A DNA stretch of 64,000 nucleotides from contig NZ_JBLREB010000001.1 of the NCBI RefSeq assembly GCF_048159605.1, positions 2,008,921 through 2,072,920 on the forward strand, read 5' to 3'. Position numbers and translations under genes: made by a program. The notes below the pieces were generated by a model. The model saw only the letters and a program-made list of their open reading frames with translations, was not told the DNA's origin and did not search any database. Every line of letters starts with the position of its first letter. Position 1 is the stretch's first letter. This DNA is from Ectobacillus polymachus. Lineage in GTDB: Bacteria > Bacillota > Bacilli > Bacillales > Bacillaceae_G. Shown here one piece after another: positions 17,245 to 26,637 of the stretch.

Positions 17245-19659
17245 TTAATTAGCAACTATATTAACAAGCTTCCCTGGTACAGCAATTACTTTACGAATTG
17301 TTTTTCCTTCTACTTGTTGTTTCACAATTTCATTTTCTAAGGCTGTTTCTTGCATTTGTTCCTTCGTTGCACCCTTGGCAATCATAAGCTTCGCTTTTAA
17401 TTTACCATTGATTTGTACAACAATTTCAATTTCATCTTCTACAAGCTTCGATTCATCATAGGTAGGCCATGCATGATACGAGATGGATTCTTTATGTCCA
17501 AGCTTGCTCCATAGCTCTTCAGCAATATGAGGTGCCACAGGAGATAATAATTGTACAAAACCTTCCATGTATTCTTTTGGAAGCACATCTGCTTTATACG
17601 CTTCATTACAGAATACCATCATTTGTGAAATTGCTGTATTAAAACGAAGTCCTTCGTAATCCTCTGTAACTTTCTTCACCGTTTGATGATAGACCTTATC
17701 AAGTGATTTGTTAGCTGTATCTGCTATTTTTTCACTTAACTCGCCATTTTCTTGTATAAGCAAGCGCCATACACGATCTAAGAAACGACGTGATCCATCA
17801 AGTCCATTTTCAGACCAAGCAATGGACGCATCAAGAGGTCCCATAAACATTTCGTACAGGCGAAGTGTATCTGCTCCGTGACTAGCAACCACATCATCTG
17901 GATTGACAACATTTCCTTTTGACTTACTCATTTTTTCGTTGTTAGAGCCTAGAATCATGCCTTGATTAAATAATTTTTGGAATGGTTCTTTCGTCGGTAC
18001 AACACCAATATCATACAAGAATTTATGCCAGAAACGTGCGTATAACAAATGCAAGACAGCGTGCTCCGCACCACCAATGTATGTATCGACAGGAAGCCAT
18101 TGTTTTAATTTTTCTGGATCTGCCAACTTCTCGTTGTTATGCGGATCAATGTAACGTAAGAAATACCAGCAGCTTCCTCCCCATTGCGGCATTGTATTCG
18201 TTTCACGACGACCTTTTTTACCAGTAATCGGATCTACAATTTGAACCCAATCTTCAATGTTTGCAAGCGGAGATTCGCCTGTTCCTGACGGATGGATATT
18301 TTTTGTTTTTGGAAGAAGAAGTGGCAATTCTTCTTCTGGTACAGTTGTCATTGTTCCATCTTCCCAATGTATAACTGGGATTGGTTCACCCCAATAACGT
18401 TGACGGCTAAATAACCAATCACGTAAACGGTAGGTTACCTTCTTTTCACCTACGCCATTTGTAACGAGCCAATCGATCATTTTTGTAATCGCTTCTTCTT
18501 TACCAAGTTCATTTAGAAAACCAGAGTTAATATGAACGCCGTCACCCGTATAGGCTTCTTTCGAAATATCTCCGCCTTCTACAACTTGCTTAATCGGAAG
18601 ATCAAATTTTTTCGCAAATTCATAGTCACGTTCATCATGAGCAGGAACAGCCATAATCGCACCAGAACCATAGCTAATTAACACATAGTCAGCAATCCAG
18701 ATTGGCATTTTTTCGCCATTAACCGGATTTATTGCATAGGCACCCGTAAACACGCCTGTTTTTTCCTTCGCTAAATCTGTACGTTCTAAATCACTTTTTG
18801 CTTTTACTTGTTCTATATATGCTTCTACAGCAGACTTTTGTTCAGGTGTTGTAATTTTACTTACAAGATCATGCTCTGGAGCCAAGACAGAATATGTTGC
18901 TCCAAATAAAGTATCAGGACGAGTCGTAAACACTGTATATGTCTCATTCGTTCCATCAATTTTAAAATGAACTTCTGCCCCTTCCGAACGGCCAATCCAA
19001 TTACGCTGCATTTCCTTAAGGCTTTCTGGCCAATCAAGCTCTTCTAAATCCTCTAGTAAACGATCTGCATACGCTGTAATTTTTAACACCCATTGTCTCA
19101 TTGGACGTCGTTCAACCGGATGTCCGCCGCGTTCACTCTTACCATCAATTACTTCTTCATTAGCCAATACAGTTCCTAGAGCAGGGCACCAGTTTACAGC
19201 AACCTCATCTACATAAGCTAATCCCTTTTCGAACATCTTTATGAAAATCCATTGTGTCCATTTATAATAATCTGGATCTGTCGTATTTACTTCGCGGTCC
19301 CAGTCATAAGAAAATCCAAGCGACTTAATTTGTCTACGGAATGTATTAATGTTTTTCAACGTAAATTCCGCTGGATCGTTTCCAGTATCAAGCGCGTATT
19401 GCTCTGCTGGAAGACCAAATGCATCCCATCCCATTGGATGAAGTACATTATTGCCTTGCATCCGTTTCATACGAGCTAATATATCCGTTGCTGTATATCC
19501 TTCTGGATGTCCTACATGAAGTCCTACGCCAGACGGATATGGAAACATATCCAATGCATAAAATTTAGGCTTTTCTTTATCCTCCGTTGTACGGAATGTT
19601 TTATTATTTTCCCAATACGCTTGCCACTTTTTCTCGATTTCTTGATGATCGTAGCTCAC
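17245..19659 (-). CDS. leuS: Leucyl-tRNA synthetase
   Basis: This 804-residue class I aminoacyl-tRNA synthetase charges tRNA-Leu. The HIGH-type motif HVGH is at residues 48-51. A CP1 editing domain (FTTRPDTLFGATY and VPAHDERDYEFA, with the editing Asp) occupies about 220-415. WYFLRYIDP and the KMSKS loop (NNEKMSKSKGN, around residue 575) are intact, and an anticodon-binding/C-terminal domain ends the protein. Length equals the bacterial norm. Expression is controlled by the leucine T-box immediately upstream. Confidence 0.97.
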   Translation of the reverse strand: MSYDHQEIEKKWQAYWENNKTFRTTEDKEKPKFYALDMFPYPSGVGLHVGHPEGYTATDILARMKRMQGNNVLHPMGWDAFGLPAEQYALDTGNDPAEFTLKNINTFRRQIKSLGFSYDWDREVNTTDPDYYKWTQWIFIKMFEKGLAYVDEVAVNWCPALGTVLANEEVIDGKSERGGHPVERRPMRQWVLKITAYADRLLEDLEELDWPESLKEMQRNWIGRSEGAEVHFKIDGTNETYTVFTTRPDTLFGATYSVLAPEHDLVSKITTPEQKSAVEAYIEQVKAKSDLERTDLAKEKTGVFTGAYAINPVNGEKMPIWIADYVLISYGSGAIMAVPAHDERDYEFAKKFDLPIKQVVEGGDISKEAYTGDGVHINSGFLNELGKEEAITKMIDWLVTNGVGEKKVTYRLRDWLFSRQRYWGEPIPVIHWEDGTMTTVPEEELPLLLPKTKNIHPSGTGESPLANIEDWVQIVDPITGKKGRRETNTMPQWGGSCWYFLRYIDPHNNEKLADPEKLKQWLPVDTYIGGAEHAVLHLLYARFWHKFLYDIGVVPTKEPFQKLFNQGMILGSNNEKMSKSKGNVVNPDDVVASHGADTLRLYEMFMGPLDASIAWSENGLDGSRRFLDRVWRLLIQENGELSEKIADTANKSLDKVYHQTVKKVTEDYEGLRFNTAISQMMVFCNEAYKADVLPKEYMEGFVQLLSPVAPHIAEELWSKLGHKESISYHAWPTYDESKLVEDEIEIVVQINGKLKAKLMIAKGATKEQMQETALENEIVKQQVEGKTIRKVIAVPGKLVNIVAN

Positions 19660-19689
19660 TACATACCCTCCATTCTATTTCCGTAGGAA

Positions 19690-19915
19690 TGCAAAAAAAC
19701 CCCCATCCCAAAAGGGACGAGAGGTTATATTCCCGCGGTACCACCCTAGTTAATGCAACTTGCATTCGCTCTTCATCCTTAACGTGGATGAAACGATAAT
19801 CGCTACTTATTTCACGATTATTACTCCAAGGCGAGTTCACGACAAAGCCTGGATTGACTTGCACCAACCGTCAACTCTCTGTCCTGCTTACAATCGTTAC
19901 TACTCCTTATCAATG
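19690..19915 (-). ncRNA. T-box riboswitch (leucine) upstream of leuS
   Basis: On the minus strand the leader contains the T-box core AGGGTGGTACCGCG (plus-strand complement at about 19733-19746), a stem I region with the specifier context GAACTCGCC (CTC, leucine, at 19833-19835), and a terminator hairpin CGTCCCTTTTGGGATG followed by GGGGTTTTTTT (about 19694-19720). Uncharged tRNA-Leu is expected to stabilise the antiterminator and allow leuS transcription. Confidence 0.95.
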
Positions 19916-19935
19916 TAACTATTATCTTATGTTCT

Positions 19936-19964
19936 ATTTTAAATTATGTTCTATATCCAGTCAA
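19936..19964 (-). promoter_or_regulatory. Sigma-A promoter of the leuS T-box transcript
   Basis: The minus strand carries TTGACT (19959-19964), a 17-nt spacer and TAAAAT (19936-19941). The -35 lies at the very end of the yttB coding region. Confidence 0.75.
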
Positions 19965-21151
19965 ACAGAGATTTTACCATCAATCTCTTTCTTATGCACA
20001 AGCTTATAATCGTAAAATCTTGCAATGAGAAAAGCTAGCAGTAGTGTCGCCAAAATGACGATAAATAATACATGAATATGAAAGGCATCAAAAATCATAC
20101 CGCCAACTAACGGTCCTAGCATCCTTCCCCCTGTTGCAGCACTATTTACAAGACCTTGATAAAAGCCGGCTTTTCCCTTTGGCGCTAACTGATTCGCAAT
20201 GGTAGGTACAGCAGGCCATGCAAACATTTCGCCAAATGTTAAAATCACCATTGCAATCATGTATGTTCCGAAATGCTCGGCTTGGCTTACGATAGCAAAT
20301 GAAATCATGAAAATAACCGTTCCAATCATAAATTGCTGTTTTAATGAAGCCTTGATGATTCGAACAATAAACTGGATGAGCGGCTGTCCTAACACGATGA
20401 ACGCACCATTTACTGTCCAAAGCAAGCTATACGATTGCAAACTAATATTTAAATCCTGCATGTGGGTTGGTATCACACCTTGCCATTGCACATATGTACC
20501 CCAACAAAGCAAATAAGCAAAGCATAGGATAAGTAAGGATTGAAACATAGGTGTTATTTTCCAAATACTTTGTTTTCGTTCTTCTTTTTCTATATGGGTG
20601 GCGTGTGTTTCAATATTTCGAAACCCAATTACTGCTAGTACAAAAAAAACAGCATACAAGAGAAAATTCGCTAAAAATATATAATCGATTCGCAAGGAAG
20701 CAACAAGACCACCAAGAGCAGAACCGAGTGCAACTCCAAAATTTTGGGAAACATATAGAGCATTAAATGCGCGTCTCCCGCCCTCTGGCCAAATCGTGGC
20801 AATCATCGCATACATAGAAGGAAAAACCATGCCTGAACCAAGACCAATTGCAGCTAGCCATACAACATACAAAGGCCAATTATGCATCATCACCAATCCT
20901 GCTACAGAAACAAGGGTAATAATAATTCCTGATAAAATAGACTTGTATCCGCCTATCTTATCAAACATATAACCGCCAGCAAGATTCCCAACTGCAGCTG
21001 CTAATGAATTTATCATAAGGGCCATTCCAGCTACGGATAATGATTTTCCTAAATAAGTATGAATATAAATGGTGTTAAAAGGCCATAAAAAAGAAGAGGC
21101 TGTAATATTAATAACCATTCCAATAATTAATAACCATACTCTTTTCGGCAT
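19961..21151 (-). CDS. yttB: MFS transporter YttB
   Basis: This 396-residue membrane protein has about 12 transmembrane segments and the MFS motif A GGYMFDKIGGYKSIL after TM2, plus GSGMVFPSMYAMIA and GPLVGGMIFD. Size and position (directly upstream of leuS) match B. subtilis YttB. Substrate is unknown; the family includes drug and sugar efflux carriers. GAGGAGGAAAG is the ribosome binding site. Confidence 0.85.
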   Translation of the reverse strand: MPKRVWLLIIGMVINITASSFLWPFNTIYIHTYLGKSLSVAGMALMINSLAAAVGNLAGGYMFDKIGGYKSILSGIIITLVSVAGLVMMHNWPLYVVWLAAIGLGSGMVFPSMYAMIATIWPEGGRRAFNALYVSQNFGVALGSALGGLVASLRIDYIFLANFLLYAVFFVLAVIGFRNIETHATHIEKEERKQSIWKITPMFQSLLILCFAYLLCWGTYVQWQGVIPTHMQDLNISLQSYSLLWTVNGAFIVLGQPLIQFIVRIIKASLKQQFMIGTVIFMISFAIVSQAEHFGTYMIAMVILTFGEMFAWPAVPTIANQLAPKGKAGFYQGLVNSAATGGRMLGPLVGGMIFDAFHIHVLFIVILATLLLAFLIARFYDYKLVHKKEIDGKISV

Positions 21152-21283
21152 CGATCTTTCCTCCTCTACCTTATCATTTTTACAACATTTCGATTGTATG
21201 TCTTTTTAGAAAGGATGACAACAGATTCACGTGTATACAAATTATTCGGAAAATTTGCTTCCCTACTATTCATTTCAAAAGAG

Positions 21284-21313
21284 AAAAGTCTCGCACCATT
21301 TGCGAGACTTTTT
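21284..21313. terminator. Terminator hairpin 5' of yttB
   Basis: Stem GTCTCGCA (21288-21295) / TGCGAGAC (21301-21308), extended by AAAA/TTTT, has T-runs on both strands. On the minus strand it ends the 47-residue gene; plus-strand use is also possible. Confidence 0.75.
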
Positions 21314-21345
21314 CTTATCCCTGCTTCAGAGACTTATTTCACTTT

Positions 21346-21489
21346 TTACTGCTTCGCCTTTTGGGGTTGTCCTGTTCCCTTATTTCGCTGCTTGCTTTCT
21401 ACAATGGGATCAGCAGCATTAGAATATTCAGGATTTGTACCGTTGTTCGTTTTTTGCTCCGGGTTATTTTGCTTCGATCGTTTTACCAT
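21346..21489 (-). CDS. Small basic protein, 47 residues, spore-protein-like
   Basis: The reverse strand encodes MVKRSKQNNPEQKTNNGTNP, then EYSNAADPIVESKQRNKGTG and QPQKAKQ. It is hydrophilic, Lys/Gln/Asn-rich, and lacks Cys, Trp and any hydrophobic core. AAGGAGATT precedes the ATG at 21489, the upstream gene ytzC ends at 21508 on the same strand, and a terminator follows. The composition is like minor small acid-soluble spore proteins, but no named family is recognised. Same style as the 36-residue gene at 17050. Confidence 0.7.
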   Translation of the reverse strand: MVKRSKQNNPEQKTNNGTNPEYSNAADPIVESKQRNKGTGQPQKAKQ

Positions 21490-21507
21490 AGTCAATCTCC
21501 TTATCAT

Positions 21508-21771
21508 TTAATGAGGGGTCGTAATCATTTGATGTTGCATAATGCGGATTCTAGCAGTGATTCGATCAATACTTTCACGCTGCTGCCCATTTGAACTATG
21601 GAAGATAGCTTCTAATGACAGCAAAGCCTGTTCAAGCTGCAGCTGTGCATCGGAATATTCGATATCATTATAATGCTCTTGTCTCAAAGCAAGATCTAAC
21701 TGCTTTTTACTAGCTTCCAAAATGTCTTCCGCATCGGTAATGCTTTGATCGAATGAATAACGATCTGTCAT
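21508..21771 (-). CDS. ytzC: YtzC family protein (DUF2524)
   Basis: This 87-residue, almost wholly helical, probably coiled-coil protein (SITDAEDILEASKKQLDLAL, then HYNDIEYSDAQLQLEQALLSLE) corresponds to B. subtilis YtzC, which also lies beside ytqA. No catalytic motif is visible. The ATG at 21771 has an AGGAGG ribosome binding site. Function is unknown. Confidence 0.8.
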   Translation of the reverse strand: MTDRYSFDQSITDAEDILEASKKQLDLALRQEHYNDIEYSDAQLQLEQALLSLEAIFHSSNGQQRESIDRITARIRIMQHQMITTPH

Positions 21772-21925
21772 TTGACTTCCTCCTTATTCACTTCCGTTAC
21801 TAAAACCTCAGGAAATAGAAGTTTCACCTTATTGTGTCCTGATTCAGGCAATGATATGAGGAAGTATGTTATAATGATGGTTGTTTTTCTAAGTAGTAGT
21901 CACTCTTTATTTGGAGGAAATATAC

Positions 21926-22879
21926 ATGGAAAATCCATTTCTATATAGCAATGATAACAAACGGTATCACACATGGAATTACCATCTCCGAAAGCAATTT
22001 GGAGAAAAAGTATACAAGGTTTCTTTAGATGCTGGATTTGATTGTCCAAATCGGGATGGTACGGTTGCATTTGGTGGCTGTACCTTTTGCAGTGCAGCTG
22101 GATCCGGCGACTTTGCAGGGAACCGCGCAGAAGATGTTGTTTCACAATTTTACAAAGTAAAGGAAAAAATGAATGAAAAGTGGAAAAACGGAAAATGCAT
22201 GGCCTATTTTCAAGCCTTTACCAATACGCATGCACCAGTTGAAGTGTTAAAGCAAACCTTTGAACCTGTTTTAGAACTACCGGGAGTTGTGGGCATTTCC
22301 ATCGCGACGCGTCCAGACTGCTTACCAGATGATGTCGTTTCCTATCTGGCTGATCTTAATAAACGTACGTATCTCTGGGTGGAACTTGGCTTACAAACCG
22401 TTCATGAACGAACTGCTCTTCTTATCAACCGAGCGCATGATTATAAAACGTACGTAGAAGGAGTCGAAAAACTTCGTAAACATAATATTCGCGTATGCTC
22501 GCACATAATTAATGGTTTACCGCTTGAAACGTACGATATGATGATGGAAACGGCCAAAGAAGTAGCCAAACTTGATATTCAAGGAATTAAAATCCATTTA
22601 CTCCATCTCCTCAAAGGGACACCAATGGTGAAACAGTACGAAAAGGGACAATTACAATTTCTATCCCAAGAAGATTACGTAAATCTCGTAGTGGATCAGC
22701 TTGAAATAATCCCTCCCGAGGTGATTGTGCATCGTATTACAGGAGATGGTCCTCCTGATTTAATGATAGGACCAATGTGGAGCTTAAAAAAGTGGGAAGT
22801 ACTGAATGCCATTGACGCAGAATTTGTTAGACGGAACAGTTGGCAAGGAAAATGTAGTGATAAGGAGATAGATGAATGA
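21926..22879 (+). CDS. ytqA: Radical SAM protein YtqA (TIGR01212/YhcC family)
   Basis: This 317-residue radical SAM enzyme has the unusual cluster-binding spacing CPNRDGTVAFGGCTFC (C-x11-C-x2-C) characteristic of the YhcC/YtqA family, followed by AYFQAFTNTHAP and SIATRPDCLPD. GGAGGA about 8 nt upstream selects the ATG at 21926 over an earlier in-frame start. It overlaps ytqB by 4 nt, so the two are co-translated. Substrate is unknown; RNA modification is a plausible guess given the methyltransferase partner. Confidence 0.88.
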   Translation: MENPFLYSNDNKRYHTWNYHLRKQFGEKVYKVSLDAGFDCPNRDGTVAFGGCTFCSAAGSGDFAGNRAEDVVSQFYKVKEKMNEKWKNGKCMAYFQAFTNTHAPVEVLKQTFEPVLELPGVVGISIATRPDCLPDDVVSYLADLNKRTYLWVELGLQTVHERTALLINRAHDYKTYVEGVEKLRKHNIRVCSHIINGLPLETYDMMMETAKEVAKLDIQGIKIHLLHLLKGTPMVKQYEKGQLQFLSQEDYVNLVVDQLEIIPPEVIVHRITGDGPPDLMIGPMWSLKKWEVLNAIDAEFVRRNSWQGKCSDKEIDE

Positions 22880-23451
22880 AGCTAGAAGGAATATTGCCAT
22901 TTGCCAGAACGCTACTGAAGGCTGCCGTTTCTCAAGGAGATATTTGCGTAGATGCCACTATGGGCAATGGTCACGATACATGCATGCTAGCTGAACTCGT
23001 AGGAGAATCTGGAACGGTATATGCATTCGATATTCAGGAGCAAGCATTGGAACATACAAAAGCTCTCTTAGATGAAAAACATTTGGAACATCGCGCTGTG
23101 CTCATTCATGATAGTCATGGAAATCTCGCTCGCCATCTACCAGAACATACGCATGGTAATATAACCGGAGCTATTTTCAACCTAGGATATTTGCCTGGGG
23201 GAGATAAAAGCATTGTAACAAAACCAGAATCTACGATTGCTGCTATTACACAGCTCCTTGCTGTTATGGCGGCTGAAGGAATCATTGTCCTTGTTATTTA
23301 TCATGGGCATCCGGAAGGAAAAGTGGAGCGTGATTCTATTCTTTCTTTCGTAAACGGGCTCGATCAAAAACAAGCTCATGTGCTACGTTACGAATTTGTT
23401 AATCAACAAAATGACCCTCCATTTATTATTGCGATAGAAAAGAGAAAATGA
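22876..23451 (+). CDS. ytqB: SAM-dependent methyltransferase YtqB
   Basis: This 191-residue class I methyltransferase has the SAM motif VDATMGNGHDT near residue 26, AFDIQEQAL (motif II acidic loop) and FNLGYLPGGDK near residue 100, the signature of the YtqB/rRNA methylase-like family (PF06962). Its start overlaps the ytqA stop (ATGA). B. subtilis YtqB binds SAM, and its substrate is probably RNA. Confidence 0.88.
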   Translation: MKLEGILPFARTLLKAAVSQGDICVDATMGNGHDTCMLAELVGESGTVYAFDIQEQALEHTKALLDEKHLEHRAVLIHDSHGNLARHLPEHTHGNITGAIFNLGYLPGGDKSIVTKPESTIAAITQLLAVMAAEGIIVLVIYHGHPEGKVERDSILSFVNGLDQKQAHVLRYEFVNQQNDPPFIIAIEKRK

Positions 23452-23496
23452 AAAATGCCCATCTACTAATAGTCTTTAGTGGATGGGCATTTTTTT
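23451..23496. terminator. Terminator between convergent ytqB and ytpB
   Basis: Stem AAAAATGCCCATC (23451-23463) / GATGGGCATTTTT (23482-23494) extends through ACTA/TAGT and has a T7 tail on the plus strand. Confidence 0.9.
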
Positions 23497-23506
23497 GGAT
23501 GCTTTA

Positions 23507-24565
23507 TTATTGCGCTCTGTTTCGATACATTTTGCCATTTAAATAGAAAAAGTACGAGGTTAAACCTCCATACTTGACAATTTTCTTTGCCATTTTTCTT
23601 ATCTCTTTTTGTTCATTTACCTTTTGATCTGACATATAGACACCAAGGAGGCCATAATTAAGTAGCTGATGAAACTTTGCATCTGGCAAAGTACGTACGT
23701 GTTGATTACTTTCCTGTACAAAATGCTGAAGACGTCTTAAAGTTTGTTCCTTATTTTCATAATAGCTACAAAAATTTAAGTCTCCACCCAGACGATCTTC
23801 CTCTTGATCAATAAAATAATCCAATAAAATGTGCAAGCCTTGTACGTAAGGAAAATATCCTTGCCTTATTTTCATAATCGTTTCTTCACTTAGCTCCTCA
23901 TGAAAGGAATAGGAAACAAGACAAAAGATTCCAAGCGTACTACCCGCACATGCGGAGAATTCAAACCATTCCATCGCAGGTAGTTTGTTTTCGTAAGAAT
24001 GAAACCAGTTTTGTAGACGACTTTCTCGTTCCTCTACCTTCACATGCTTATGTACTTGCAGATCACAATAATAGCCTGCAAGCTCATGAAGGATTGGAGC
24101 AATTTTCGCATAATGATGCGACTTTTGTAAGATCGTTTGACACGTTTCTACGAGTTCGTGTAAATAGCCACCATCCTCTTGATCCTCTCGGTAGCGATAG
24201 TAATTAATAGGAGCTCTGCCAGGCGTAAGTGCATGTAGCATTGATTCATGCAGCGCTTCAAAGTCTAGCGGATCCATAGAGGTACTTCTGTCACATAAAT
24301 TATCAAGATAATCACTTATGGTTTGATAGGCAACAACAAAAGAGATACATTCTTTTCGGTATTCTCTTGCTAGCAGCGCTAGTATTGCACCACCTTCGCA
24401 ATGAAATGTTTTCGCTTCTATGCTGGCGAGTGCTTGCTTCCTTAGCTCACCATTTGGAATTTCGTTTGCTCTTTTTGTCCAGTAGGCAAGTTCCTCATGT
24501 ACATATGGCATAACCCCTTTATACACCTTTGCCATTAAAGTGATTGGATTCTTCGGCACATTCAT
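23507..24565 (-). CDS. ytpB: Tetraprenyl-beta-curcumene synthase YtpB (DUF2600)
   Basis: This 352-residue, mostly helical large-terpene synthase of the YtpB family has SDYLDNLCDRS (an aspartate-rich helix near residue 90) and LLDYFIDQEEDRLGGDLNFC (near residue 255), consistent with metal-diphosphate binding. In B. subtilis YtpB cyclises all-E-heptaprenyl diphosphate to tetraprenyl-beta-curcumene, giving C35 sesquarterpenes in spores. It lies 13 nt after ytpA on the same strand, as in B. subtilis. Confidence 0.9.
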   Translation of the reverse strand: MNVPKNPITLMAKVYKGVMPYVHEELAYWTKRANEIPNGELRKQALASIEAKTFHCEGGAILALLAREYRKECISFVVAYQTISDYLDNLCDRSTSMDPLDFEALHESMLHALTPGRAPINYYRYREDQEDGGYLHELVETCQTILQKSHHYAKIAPILHELAGYYCDLQVHKHVKVEERESRLQNWFHSYENKLPAMEWFEFSACAGSTLGIFCLVSYSFHEELSEETIMKIRQGYFPYVQGLHILLDYFIDQEEDRLGGDLNFCSYYENKEQTLRRLQHFVQESNQHVRTLPDAKFHQLLNYGLLGVYMSDQKVNEQKEIRKMAKKIVKYGGLTSYFFYLNGKMYRNRAQ

Positions 24566-24578
24566 TTACTTTCCACCT

Positions 24579-25361
24579 CTATTTACCCATATGAGCTTGT
24601 GTAAAATGGTATGCGTACGTAAATACTTCATCTTTCTCGTATTCATTAAACAGCTCATGATAGCAATTTTCCCACTCTTTATATGCTTTATCATCAATCT
24701 TTAATTCATCAAACCAAGTTCGAACCATTGTTTTATCTACAATTTTATCTTCACACGCCTGCATCAACAGGAGCGGTACATTAGGAAATTCATCTCGTTT
24801 ATCGGTAGCTTCCTTGATTCCTCTTTGAAGTTCACTATACCATCTTACAGAAACTTTTCGTAAATATAAGGAATCGTTCTCCATGGCATCACGAATCTCC
24901 TTGTTTCTCGTTGCCATCTCAACAGTAAGATTCGATGAAACAAGCAGACTTGGATATACCCAATTCATCACCTTTGATATAGCTCTCAAATAAGAAGGGG
25001 GCTTAGATAGGATACCAAGACATGGCGAGCTTAAAATAACACCATTTACATCTAGTTTAAATTCTTGCATCATACGAATGGCAATCAATCCGCCCATACT
25101 ATGCCCCAAAAGAAAAAGTGGTAACTGATAGGATTTCGCTTCTTTTACCCATTTTGATGCTTCCGTTATATAATCATCAAAACTGTTAATATGTCCTCGT
25201 GATCTGGAGGTAGTTCCATGACCTGGTAAATCTCCTAATACGACATGAAATCCAAGCTCTTTCCACATGTCAGCGAGCGGCCGATAACGATCATGATGCT
25301 CCATTGCACCATGTATCATAACCATAACTGCCTTCGGTTCTTCCGCTTCCCATTTCCACAT
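24579..25361 (-). CDS. ytpA: Alpha/beta hydrolase, monoacylglycerol lipase/lysophospholipase type (YtpA)
   Basis: This 260-residue serine hydrolase has the oxyanion-side MIHGAMEHHDRY, the nucleophile elbow GHSMGG near residue 97, an Asp in MQACEDKIVD and a His in WENCYHELFNEY. That is the typical catalytic triad of Hydrolase_4 (lysophospholipase) proteins. In B. subtilis YtpA generates the phospholipid antibiotic bacilysocin; that product here is inference. It is first in the ytpA-ytpB pair. Confidence 0.87.
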   Translation of the reverse strand: MWKWEAEEPKAVMVMIHGAMEHHDRYRPLADMWKELGFHVVLGDLPGHGTTSRSRGHINSFDDYITEASKWVKEAKSYQLPLFLLGHSMGGLIAIRMMQEFKLDVNGVILSSPCLGILSKPPSYLRAISKVMNWVYPSLLVSSNLTVEMATRNKEIRDAMENDSLYLRKVSVRWYSELQRGIKEATDKRDEFPNVPLLLMQACEDKIVDKTMVRTWFDELKIDDKAYKEWENCYHELFNEYEKDEVFTYAYHFTQAHMGK

Positions 25362-25429
25362 GAATACTCCCCCTTTGTACTTCTATATGCTACACTATGA
25401 ATAATTGAAAAGAAAGGTGGTTTTCCGTC

Positions 25430-25948
25430 TTGATCTATCCGTTTCATGACAAAACCCCGAACATTTCCACAAGCGCTTTCATCGCTGATTATGTTACGAT
25501 AACAGGCGATGTAACTATCGGGGAAGAAGCAAGCATTTGGTTTAATACCGTGATTCGCGGTGATGTTTCGCCAACTATTATCGGCAATCGGGTAAATGTA
25601 CAGGATCAATGTACACTTCATCAAAGTCCAAAATACCCACTTATATTGGAAGATGATGTAACTGTCGGACACCAAGTCATTCTACATAGCTGTACGATAC
25701 GAAAAAATGCGCTAGTTGGAATGGGGTCTATCATTCTTGATGGAGCTGAAATTGGCGAGGGATCCTTTATTGGGGCCGGTAGCCTTGTTCCTCAAGGAAA
25801 AATCATTCCACCAAACTCGCTCGCATTTGGACGTCCTGCTAAAGTCATTCGTGAATTGACAGAGGAAGACAAACAGGATATGGCACGCGTCCGCCGTGAA
25901 TATGTAGAAAAAGGCCAATTTTATAAAGGACTACAAAACAGCAAGTAA
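25430..25948 (+). CDS. ytoA: Gamma-carbonic-anhydrase-like hexapeptide-repeat protein YtoA (TTG start)
   Basis: This 172-residue left-handed beta-helix protein has repeated [LIV]-G-x4 turns (VTITGDVTIGEEASIWFNTV, then GNRVNVQDQCTLH), with the metal histidines in TLHQSPKYP, VGHQVILHSC and ILHSC. The family includes Paenibacillus and archaeal Cam homologues and acetyltransferase-like proteins; catalytic activity is not proven. The start is TTG at 25430 with AAAGGTGG 9 nt upstream. It is divergent from ytpA. Confidence 0.87.
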   Translation: MIYPFHDKTPNISTSAFIADYVTITGDVTIGEEASIWFNTVIRGDVSPTIIGNRVNVQDQCTLHQSPKYPLILEDDVTVGHQVILHSCTIRKNALVGMGSIILDGAEIGEGSFIGAGSLVPQGKIIPPNSLAFGRPAKVIRELTEEDKQDMARVRREYVEKGQFYKGLQNSK

Positions 25949-25976
25949 AGCCTTCGCTTTGCTTGCTGTTTTTTTA
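25937..25976 (+). terminator. Terminator of ytoA
   Basis: Stem AACAGCAAG-AAAGC / GCTTT-CTTGCTGTT (25937-25951 / 25955-25970) is followed by TTTTTT. The stem overlaps the ytoA stop codon. Confidence 0.85.
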
Positions 25977-26083
25977 CATATCTTAGGATGGGATTTACAT
26001 TTTCTTATTACTTACTCAATATATTTTTATTAAAATGATAAAGCAGTTCCAAATATTTTTTAGTAGGGAGGTGCTGCTGGGTG

Positions 26084-26620
26084 ATGTCAAAATCAATCAG
26101 CGCCTTATATGAAATAGAATGTCACATTTTTAAGAGAATTAATCGGTATTTTGAAAGAAAAGCACTGAATATGTATTTCCGCACGATAACTCATATGGGC
26201 GGAGCTACCTTTCTAATTACTGCCGTTATCGTTCTCCTTCTATTTTCTAAAGGATCCTTACGACAGGCTGTTATTACAAGTGCTATTTCTCTTACGATTA
26301 GCCACATTCCCGTCCAACTTTTAAAAAAGCTATATCCAAGAAAAAGGCCATATTTAATGGTAGATGGTACGAAATATCCCATTAATCCTTTAAAGGATCA
26401 TTCCTTTCCTTCTGGACACACAACTGCAATTTTTTCTGTTGTCGTACCTTTACTATTATATATGCCCGTACTCACAATCATTCTCGCTCCAATTGCACTT
26501 AGCGTAGGTATTTCACGAATATATCTTGGCCTTCATTATCCTTCAGATGTTCTTGCAGGCTTATGCCTTGGAACGCTTACTGGTATCATCTCTTATTATC
26601 AATTTTCATTACTTTTTTGA
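26084..26620 (+). CDS. PAP2-family membrane phosphatase
   Basis: This 178-residue protein has about 5 membrane segments and the three PAP2 signatures KKLYPRKRP, PSGHTTA and SRIYLGLHYPSD. The family dephosphorylates lipid phosphates, such as undecaprenyl pyrophosphate or phosphatidic acid, at the outer membrane face. GGGAGGTG at 26066-26073 serves ATG 26084 or the overlapping GTG at 26081. The stop is 17 nt before the next glycosyltransferase gene, so the pair is an operon. Confidence 0.85.
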   Translation: MSKSISALYEIECHIFKRINRYFERKALNMYFRTITHMGGATFLITAVIVLLLFSKGSLRQAVITSAISLTISHIPVQLLKKLYPRKRPYLMVDGTKYPINPLKDHSFPSGHTTAIFSVVVPLLLYMPVLTIILAPIALSVGISRIYLGLHYPSDVLAGLCLGTLTGIISYYQFSLLF

Positions 26621-26637
26621 AGATGGAGGGTTTATGG

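Noticed and set aside
21194..21511. 105-codon plus-strand frame opposite the 47-residue gene
   Set aside because: Its Phe/Leu-rich translation is the complement of the Lys/Gln-rich small gene on the minus strand.
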